NCBI RefSeq assembly: GCF_029784135.1
Contig: NC_073744.1
Location: 15,232,929 to 15,296,928, forward strand
Direction: 5' to 3'
Source: Toxorhynchites rutilus septentrionalis
Taxonomy: Eukaryota > Arthropoda > Insecta > Diptera > Culicidae
DNA length: 64,000 bases
The notes beneath the pieces were generated by a model. That model saw only the letters and a list, made by a program, of their open reading frames with translations. It was not told the origin of the DNA and made no database searches. This document shows, one piece after another, positions 56,592 through 64,000 of this stretch. How positions within the stretch are numbered: position 1 is the stretch's first letter; the number at the start of each line of letters is the position of its first letter. The position numbers were made by a program, and so were the translations under genes.

Positions 56592-56653
56592 TAGACTAAT
56601 TCGTTCGCCTTTCTTCATCCTGCCAGTTCGTGTCCTCACAGATCGAACGACTT

Positions 56654-58244
56654 CTACCCTTCCGTACCCGCGTTTGTGCCTCCGAACAACGAAGCAAACA
56701 GCTCATTCTTCGCTTCTTCCGTCCACTCGTGCTTGTCATCCGGAGCAGTGAAATTAACCAGCTTCTTGTGAACCACATATCTAAAAAAAAATATGATTAG
56801 TTAGCATTCATTCTTTTTTCGTGAAGTAATAACAATCGTACCTTATTTTTCTACCCTTGGACGCCCTCGTATCGACCTGTTTCTTCATCTTGCTTCGCAA
56901 TTTCTGCAGTTCGGCCAGCTTGGCATTGATTTCCTGCGGATTCTCCGTCACGTTGGATTTATACTCAATCAGTTCTCTCAGCAGTGCGTGATAGAAATCT
57001 GAATCATCGTAAATTTCCTCATCGTATACCGGTTCCGGTTCTTCGCCGCAATCGGTTGCCTCTTTTGTGTGATCTACCTTTTCCGGCGCAGGTTTTGCGA
57101 ACAGTTCATAACCGCCTCGGTATAGTTGAGTTTTCCGGATCAATTCGTCTTTCGCCAGCATACCGTTTTCTATCTTCTTGATCACACTGAGTGACTGGTG
57201 TACATTTTTGACATTGCTGGACGCTTTAGCTCGATCGTCCCACCTTTGGAGGACATCATTCCGATAAGGTTTGAAGTTGGCAAAATTTTCTCCTATCCTC
57301 AGCTCAAAATCATTCAAACGGACATTTTTACTGCTCTTGCCATTCGAGACAGCGCCTTTGCCTTTCCTTTTGGATCCGACTTTCAACAAATCTTTCGTTT
57401 CCGGAAAGCTGCCCGCCAATGTTTCTTGCAGCTGAAGTAGGCTTTGGAGAGTGGATTCAACGGTGTCAACCGTCCGTTGAGTGGCTTCTCTGAATGTTTC
57501 CTCGTTGGAGAAACTGTGGAATTTGTCTTCGCGAGGAAGAGCGTTGGCCGTTACCAGGCATGGTTGCATCTTAATGCGCATCTCTAGAAGACGTTCCCAT
57601 ATTTTTAGCTGATTTTGAACACAAATTCCTTTCTGAACTGATTCCTGTTGATTTTCGTCCTGTAAAAATTTCTGAGAGTCGCTTGAACTTTTTCCCAACA
57701 AATCTCCCAGAGAAATATCATTAACGTCATCCTCATCCTGCTCATCATTCTCTTCATCTTCGTCGTCATCGCTCTCCTCCGCGTCGTCGTCATATGTTTC
57801 AGAATCAGTACCTTCATCGAACTCGCGATCGTCCGCTTCCGCTTCCTCAGAATTATGATACTGCTTCAACTTCACAAAAGCACCCGGCTGATAACCGTCG
57901 TCCTCAGAACTTTCTTCAGCTTCCGAACTAGCATCATCCGAACCTTTCTCGTCCTCTTCGCTCTCAAAAACCTCCCTGCGGGAGGAAATCTGTCCCTGAT
58001 ACTTCCTATCGACCGCATCCAAGTATTCAATATTTCTTTTCCGAATTTCACTCAAACCGCTGCCGGCAGCTCGTTCCAACTCGGCATCATTTTCCTCAAA
58101 CTCGCTAAATTTCGGCCGGGTTTCCTCGTCGCCCGAATCGTCAGCAACGTCCCTGGAAGGTTTTGGTTGGAACTGGGCGTGAATTTTATCCGACAACGTT
58201 TCAGGGGCACTCCTCCTTTTTATGTTAAACTTTTTCGTTTTCAT
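56654..58244 (-). CDS. AATF: Apoptosis-antagonising transcription factor (Che-1/Bfr2)
   Basis: A nucleolar protein of the small-subunit processome (ANN complex with NGDN and NOL10) that also acts as a transcriptional and anti-apoptotic cofactor in mammals. Exon 1 is 58244-56842, intron 56841-56781 (61 nt, GTACG..TAG), exon 2 56780-56654. The predicted protein has 509 residues. The N-terminus is basic (MKTKKFNIKRRSAP), followed by a long acidic zone rich in Glu/Asp/Ser (about residues 75-175), the leucine-zipper-like region around ICVQNQLKIWERLLEMRIKM, and the C-terminal TRAUB-type block with YDDSDFYHALLRELIE, KLRSKMKKQVDTRASKGRKI and, in exon 2, YVVHKKLVNFTAP and LFASLFGGTN. Met at 58244 is chosen over the in-frame Met at 58385 because the 47 extra residues look like untranslated leader. 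Confidence 0.95.
56781..56841 (-). other. AATF intron, 61 nt
   Basis: Donor AAG|GTACG at 56842/56841 and acceptor TTTTTAG|ATATG at 56781/56780. Splicing joins KIR to YVVHKK and restores the conserved C-terminus; unspliced reading stops after 16 codons. Confidence 0.92.
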
Positions 58245-58562
58245 TTCCGAGCGTTTTGGTGCGATTCTTCTACCTACAACATGCTTGCAACAAACGCATC
58301 GAGCTAAACGTGGTGTTGTTGATATGTGCACATGTTTGTTTTGGATTGTGGTTGACAGATGGATTGTAGTTGACAAACTACACACTTGTTATAGATGACT
58401 CAGAATTTAGGTGAAACGAAATAATCGGGACGTGCAATATGTGGGCAGGCAAAGTGTGATTCACATACATCGTTACGTGAGCGTGAAGGAACGCATCCGC
58501 ATACATCATTAACGTTAACGTCGACGTCGGCAGGATTTGTGGGAGAGAATAGTTTACTTAAC

Positions 58563-58783
58563 ACGTTGAGTGCCACGGTTTTTAAGCGACTCTATGGAAT
58601 TTTTTAACCGTATTAGGACCATCGCTTCTTATCTTAGTGGAAGTTATCTTTATTCGAAAAGGAAATGCTTATAAGCTTACATTAGTTACTTTTATTATCA
58701 TATGTCATACTGTCAATCACCGGTGACTGACGCAGCCTAAACTGCGGTGTCAGCAAATGGTGACTAACGTGACAGTCAACGTG
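58563..58783. mobile_element. piggyBac-like MITE between TTAA sites
   Basis: TTAA at 58559-58562 and 58784-58787 bracket inverted ends CACGTTGAGTG and (inverted) CACGTTGACTG. 221 bp, non-coding, about 0.3 kb upstream of AATF. It is a different family from the element at 29169. Confidence 0.65.
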
Positions 58784-58789
58784 TTAACC

Positions 58790-59700
58790 GTTTGAGGCCG
58801 CGGGAGCGCGATTCACGACATAGAAGGTACTTCGTTTGCGTTTTGTTTATATTTGCTTCATATAAACTGGCTGTCAAACTCACTCAGCTTCGATGTTCCG
58901 AATAGCACTACTCTTGTTATATGTCAAAAGTGCGCGAGACGGCTCTTCTTGTTTTATGTTAACACAGGCTGACCCGGCGAACTTCTTCCCGCCCACAGTT
59001 TCCCCCATTTTCATTTTCAAATTATTTTTTAACGTAATTATAACGTATTATCTATATCCGTGGTATACAATTTCATTTTTGGCACATAAACCTGATGCAG
59101 ATTAAGACGCATCAAACCTGATAATGACTGTTCAAATCCGTTGTTCCGATCTCAAGTTAATCGTGACGAACGGACACCAACTCATTTTTTTTATTTATAT
59201 AGATTATCAACTGAAACTGAATGAAACGCATACAAATTGCTTCCAATTCATTTCATTTTCACCGTTTTCACAGTGACGTTCGTGATCAGGCCCGTCATCT
59301 TTTAACGCAGGACTTCGTCTTTGAGAACATATTGGGGGTTGAAATTGAATATATCTAGATTCTATTGCTCATCCATTTTCGGTGGATTTGAGAGATTTTT
59401 GAAAATCACTTGACACAAAAAAACACTTTTCTCAAAATACACCTGTGAGAAATCAATGTTGATTTTGTTTATTTGGGGATTGGCACTTATTTCATGTTTT
59501 CCATATACGCTGCATATTCGCATTGCATGGGAAAGTATCCAATCATTGCCCACATTGCAAAAATCGATCCACCGATCTTGCAACAATAAATCAACCGTGA
59601 ACCGGTAAAATTATATGTTGGGCTGAGAATTTTTGCTCCTGCTCCTACGTTGTTCATTGATTAGCTTCTTATTCATATTTATTTATAGTGTTGTTCTAAT
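58790..59700. other. No gene recognised
   Basis: Contains a diverged 16-bp palindrome (AACGCAGGACTTCGTC, 59304-59319) and short chance ORFs on both strands. Confidence 0.4.
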
Positions 59701-60857
59701 GTAGACCTGCCTGCTCTACAACGTGGCACTGGAAGGTGTTATGTGGAGAGCGGGCACGATTTTCAACAAGTCTAGTCAGTTTATCTGCTTCGCCGACGAC
59801 GTGGACATAATCGGAAGGGCACATGAGACGGTAGCCGACTTGTATACCCGACTGAAATACGAAGCCAGGCTGATTGAGCTTGGGATCAATGCGTCTAAGG
59901 GTGGGTTTAGACTAGGGATATATCCATGTGAAGAAATATGATGAGATTTATAGAAATCGCATCAATCGTTTACACTAACGTGAACTTCTATAATGAATAT
60001 ATTCATATTTGCGGTGAATTTATTCACCTGAAGTAGAACTGCATCCAACTTTAGTGATTTCTCACCAGTGAGAAATTCACAAGCGTTTACATATGCTGAA
60101 TTTATTCAAGTTATATATATACCTCGAATAAGTGTATCATATTCATTCTCACCCGTTTACACCTATTTTCAGGTGAATAAATCCATCTATAGCTATAGAT
60201 CTCCCTAGTGTAAACCCGCCATAAGACTAAATACATGCTAGCAGAAGGGACTGATCGCAACAGAGTAATTCTCGGTAGTAGCGACGGCGACGAGCTCTAG
60301 ATGATAAAGGAATTTGTCTACCTAGGCTCATAGTCATAGTCAATATATAGTCAATGGAATTCATGCCAACTACGAGCTCCGCAAATCTTTGAGGTCCAAC
60401 AAACTCCGACCCCGTACGAAGTGTACCATCCCTAATTCGACCGGTTGTTCTCTATGGGCACGAAGCATGGACGATGCTTGAAGAGGACTCACAAGCGCTT
60501 GGTGTTTCCGAACGCCGACTGCTCAGAACAATATACGGTGGTGTACAGGAAGACGGAGTGTGGAGAAGAAGAATGAACCACGAACTGGCGCAACTCTATG
60601 GCGAACTCAGCATCCAGAAAGTCGCCAAGGCTGGACGAGTGCGATGGGCAGGGCATGTTGCAAGATTGCCGTGCAGCAGCACTGCAAAGATGGTGTTCGC
60701 ATCGAACCCGGTAGGAACAAGAAGGAGAGGAGCCCAGCGAGCGATGTGGTTGGACCAGGTGGAGCAGGACTTGACGAGAATCGGTGCAGCCGGAAGTAGG
60801 AGAACTGCAGCCATGGATCGGGTTTATTGGAGAAGAGTAGTGAATCAGATCTAATCT
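59700..60857 (+). pseudogene. LINE 3' part (RTE/Jockey-like), interrupted by a MITE
   Basis: Starts within RT: YNVALEGVMWRAGTIFNKSS, then the active site FICFADDVDIIGRAHETVAD and KYEARLIELGINASK. The frame breaks at a MITE (59898) and resumes at 60224 with TKYMLAEGTDRNRVILGSS. Later, after stops, the usual C-terminus appears: SERRLLRTIYGGVQEDGVWR, ELAQLYGELSIQKVAKAGRV, RWAGHVARLP and RRGAQRAMWLDQVEQDLTRI. It ends at 60854 close to AATAAATAAAA. The clade is uncertain. Confidence 0.75.
59898..60221. mobile_element. TA-flanked MITE, copy B, inside a LINE
   Basis: 324 bp between TA at 59896-59897 and 60222-60223, inverted relative to copy A. Removing it and one TA joins INASK to TKYM, restoring the LINE reading frame, so the borders and the TA duplication are certain. 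Confidence 0.9.
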
Positions 60858-60869
60858 CAATGGGATGTA

Positions 60870-63000
60870 GAGTCATAGTAAACAAATAAATAAAATCCAA
60901 TGTAGAAAAATTAAATGTGCAACCCATTATCGAAACAGCGGAGCAATAAAACTTCCAAATTAACTCACATCCTCAACATTAGCATGTTGATAGTTTGGTG
61001 TCTAGAGCGACCCTGAAACAATGAACTTACTAAATATCAGTATGATTTCAGCAAAACTACAAATAAAATGCTCTCAAAAACATAACCATACTTTAAATAT
61101 AAACCACTAATATGTCTATGCATCTCCTTTCGTTGAACGGAAACTGAACCGAACCAGTTTCCGGGACCGGGATTCCGTCAGGCTTTCTGTTGATCTTGAA
61201 TATGAATTACATCGTTAAACTTTTTGATAATGATTTGGTGTCCTCCTAAACAGGGCCGTTTTGTTTGGTGGTTGGGTATTGTTTGTTCACTCCATCAGTG
61301 TTTACCGAGTGATGATGACTGACGGATGGCAAACAGTCGTTGGATGGTGTGTATCAGATAAACGATACCGAAGTGGAACTAGATATGATGAAAACCACCC
61401 TCTGCGATCCTAGATGAGATGCATCCCGTGTTATGTATGGGCGAAATAAAAAAAAAACTCACCAATGTATATCTTAATATCTTATATAATTACCAATACC
61501 GAACACAATTATCATTTTTTCGTATCAGTAAAAACATGTTACTTTAATATAGAGAAAACATATTTGAAATGGAAAAGATAATTTTCTTTTATAATTTTTA
61601 CTTTCCCAATGCGGATTTTAATTGGACTAACAACACCTAATACTATATGTAAAGCAATACCTTTTTCTAATATTTCTTCACTTTTACAATTTTTCTCGCC
61701 GTATAAACTTTCCTTGGGTAAAAATGAACTCAACAAAACAGACAGCTAAAACCAAACGATCCATTCTCGAACAGGAACACATCTTAGTTTTTATTTATGA
61801 AAATTGAAATAAATCGTTTCCTATATCAAGTCATTTTTAACACAACTGCTCCCATATACAATTTCACACTTACAATTGTGCTAAATTTTTCACAATACAC
61901 GATCGGTCATTGAAATGAAATTTCACGAAGCAACTAACATTAAAGTTCCAAATTTAGATTTTATTTGCTAGAATTAATCGTATCACTCACCTTACTGGCA
62001 ATATAAAAATGCCCCCGACTTTCATACATTTGCAATGTCGATTTCCTCCAGGCAGCTTGGTTTTCATGTCTCTGTTAGGGAACACATTTCGGTAGGAACA
62101 AACGTTCCCTCTACTTTCCTGTATTCGCAGTGTCGATTTCCCTCAGGCTGCTTGGTTTTGATGTCTCAGTTAGGGACCCGCAGCATATGTCGACAATTTC
62201 GACCAATTAGAAATGGGTATTGCCGTTAGGATAGGGGTAGATATTTTTCAATTGTTCGATAGTTAGTTTCATGACATATATTATTTTCATCAATATAAAT
62301 AATTGTTATGGAGTGCCAAAATCGATTGACGCAAAAATTTCATCAATCCATCAAGAAATGACTGTGCAATAAGCTTTTGTAATCCGACAATTTTCACGAT
62401 GTGCTCGATTTTCGATTTTCAATTTGTACCCCAATGTTCCCGAAAGACGTAATCCTACGTTAAAAGCGAAAATAGAATAGGAAGAAAACAAGCTATCTGT
62501 CATTCAGCTGACTCCTCTAGCCCAAGGTGCTTATATCAATGTAGAACAGGTGAAGTAACATCTTCACTTCAATAAGAAGGGGATTACGGTTTGTGGAGCG
62601 GGGGTTGTTTGTTTTGTTATTGCTAGGATACGCCATTTTGCATTTTCACATGCGAGAGTAATGGATGAATTGGATGAGAATGAAATTCTACAAAATCATC
62701 TCTTCTTTTTCACATAAATTCTCGAAAGTCGAACATAGTAGGCATCGTTCGAATAAGCATCGTAGCAGTTTGTAGAGAGCCGCCGGCAGCGTTCGGATGC
62801 TGTTTGTAAACAATACCAACAGCAATTCCAATATGGCTGAAAGTGCATTTCATATGATTGTTTCACCTGGTATATACAAAGGCGCCTTGCTCTAGCCAAA
62901 CTGACTCTGTAATAAAAAAACGTTTTCAGTTTCACGAATGCGGTGGTTTGTTGGTGTGCGTTATATAGTTTGATTCGTTTCTATTTACTACGACAAATGT
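60870..63000. repeat. A+T-rich DNA with inverted 110-bp-family units and a palindrome end
   Basis: 62030-62190 holds two units whose reverse complement reads TGTTCCCTAACAGAGACATG, AAAACCAAGCTGCCTGGAGG, AAATCGACATTGCAAATG: relatives of the 26001-26550 repeats. 62446-62461 is the palindrome GACGTAATCCTACGTT followed by an A run. No gene seen. Confidence 0.6.
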
Positions 63001-63011
63001 ACAGTGTCGAC

Positions 63012-63390
63012 GTTCTCTATCAGATCAGAAGGGCCAAGTGCAGTGTAAAAATATAAAAGTTTGAATGAAAATTTATACTTCATATTGTTTGATTACCTAA
63101 CACATGTAATTCTGACACTCATTTAACCATTTGTCGATGCATTTCCTGTTTGTTCCACAAATAATTACTATTATAATATAAAATCATCATTAGACACAGT
63201 GTTCGTTCAATATGTTTCTGCGATCTCAAAAAAACCCTTTTATTCATCACAAAAATAAATATTCGATACGATAAAATTTTCATTCATAATTTAGATTTTG
63301 AAAGCAGGTTTATTCCACCAGAATATCCATCATTATTTTTGCCTCCCAATGAAAGCACACGTAGCTTAATGCCGTCTACTCGAATATACT
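63012..63390 (+). repeat. Second copy of the 30140-30510 repeat
   Basis: Same order and orientation of shared motifs as listed for 30140-30510. 63390-64000 holds no recognisable gene. Confidence 0.6.
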
Positions 63391-64000
63391 CTTCAAAATC
63401 AGAATCCGAATTGGATTACGATTCCAATAATACAAAAGCAAAAGCTGCAGGTTTTCCATTTTCATAGTCTTTATTTTTAGATTTTCCAAAACAATACTAG
63501 GAACTTGACAGTTCAGTATAGTTGTATTGGTGAACCCGAGTGCCAAACCGTGAAACATCTCAGTGCGAAACTAACAGCTTTCGGGGCGAACTAGTGCGAC
63601 ACTGAGTGCGAAACTGAGTGAATAAAAAAACGTTTTGACAACAGTTGGGCCGTCTACACATTAGGCAACAGCAACCCGATCTATGTTGGCGATGTCAATC
63701 GCATCGCCAACTCAGCTCTGCACATTGAGACAACTCGAACGCGATGAATTCGTTAAGTTTTTATCCGTCATAATCGCTAACAGAGATGCCATTTCTTTAA
63801 TTAAATAAGAAGAGCGAATAATGATTTTTCTCTTGACATTTTTCCTGATATGAGCGAAAAGAAAAAATACAATTACTTGATTTTGAAAACGGCATCAAAA
63901 TTAAAATTTGTGAGAGTTTTTAAAATCTAAAATGAAGTCAAAGTGGGCTGCTTTAAAATACAATTTGCACTATAACAGAAAAATCTGTTTATCTGGCATT

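Noticed and set aside
57855..58307. 150-residue plus-strand ORF opposite AATF
   Set aside because: Shadow of the acidic AATF coding region; no conserved features of its own.
58245..58385. Longer AATF start
   Set aside because: The 47 extra residues are not of AATF type; the basic MKTKK start fits better.
1..64000. Endogenous viral element
   Set aside because: I looked for viral polymerase, nucleoprotein or glycoprotein motifs in the longer frames and saw none.

Overview
This is an A+T-rich piece of insect genome, best read as a culicine mosquito (most likely Aedes). The evidence is introns of about 60 nt in compact host genes, a mosquito-type DD37E (ITmD37E-like) transposon, and a very high density of nested transposons, MITEs and tRNA-derived SINEs. 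I cannot fix the species by eye.

Host genes are few and lie mostly in the right third. MED7 (47345-48064, +, 2 exons) encodes a Mediator middle-module subunit. PIGQ/GPI1 (49078-50891, +, 5 exons) encodes a subunit of the ER enzyme that starts GPI-anchor synthesis. AATF/Che-1/Bfr2 (58244-56654, -, 2 exons) encodes a nucleolar small-subunit-processome factor. They share no pathway and are simply neighbours between transposon islands. A probable lone first exon of an unidentified gene lies at 14364-14171 (-). A signal-peptide-like ORF broken by one stop lies at 20543-20938.

Layout. 0-10 kb: a TA-flanked MITE with tandem termini, several degenerate mariners, and a mariner split by a 2.5-kb element holding two histone H2A pseudogenes and three histone-type 3' stem-loops. 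9-12.6 kb: a 5'-truncated DD37E element abutting a Ty3/gypsy remnant, itself interrupted by a SINE with a 12-bp target duplication. 14.9-21.7 kb: diverged repeats, a hairpin MITE and gene-poor DNA. 21.8-24.4 kb: a 5'-truncated LINE with RT and RNase H between 12-13-bp direct repeats. 24.7-27.2 kb: a three-level nest (mariner containing a pogo-like element containing a palindrome-ended element with five 110-bp repeats). 27-40 kb: largely unassignable A+T-rich DNA and repeats. 40-46 kb: a LINE interrupted by an LTR-like segment that holds a nearly intact DD41D mariner, followed by mariner fragments and a SINE. 51-56 kb: LINE pieces, an almost intact Tc1 element with IR/DR ends, and a second copy of the 40-kb LINE. 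56-64 kb: two copies of one 0.32-kb MITE, AATF, a TTAA-flanked MITE, another LINE remnant and more palindrome-ended repeat DNA.

The most unusual recurrent signal is a 16-bp near-palindrome, GACGTAGGACTACGTC. It occurs at seven full and two half sites at the edges of otherwise dissimilar segments. One such segment carries the histone pseudogenes and another carries a promoter-like module ahead of 110-bp tandem repeats. I found no CRISPR array, no intact tRNA or rRNA gene and no recognisable viral insertion.
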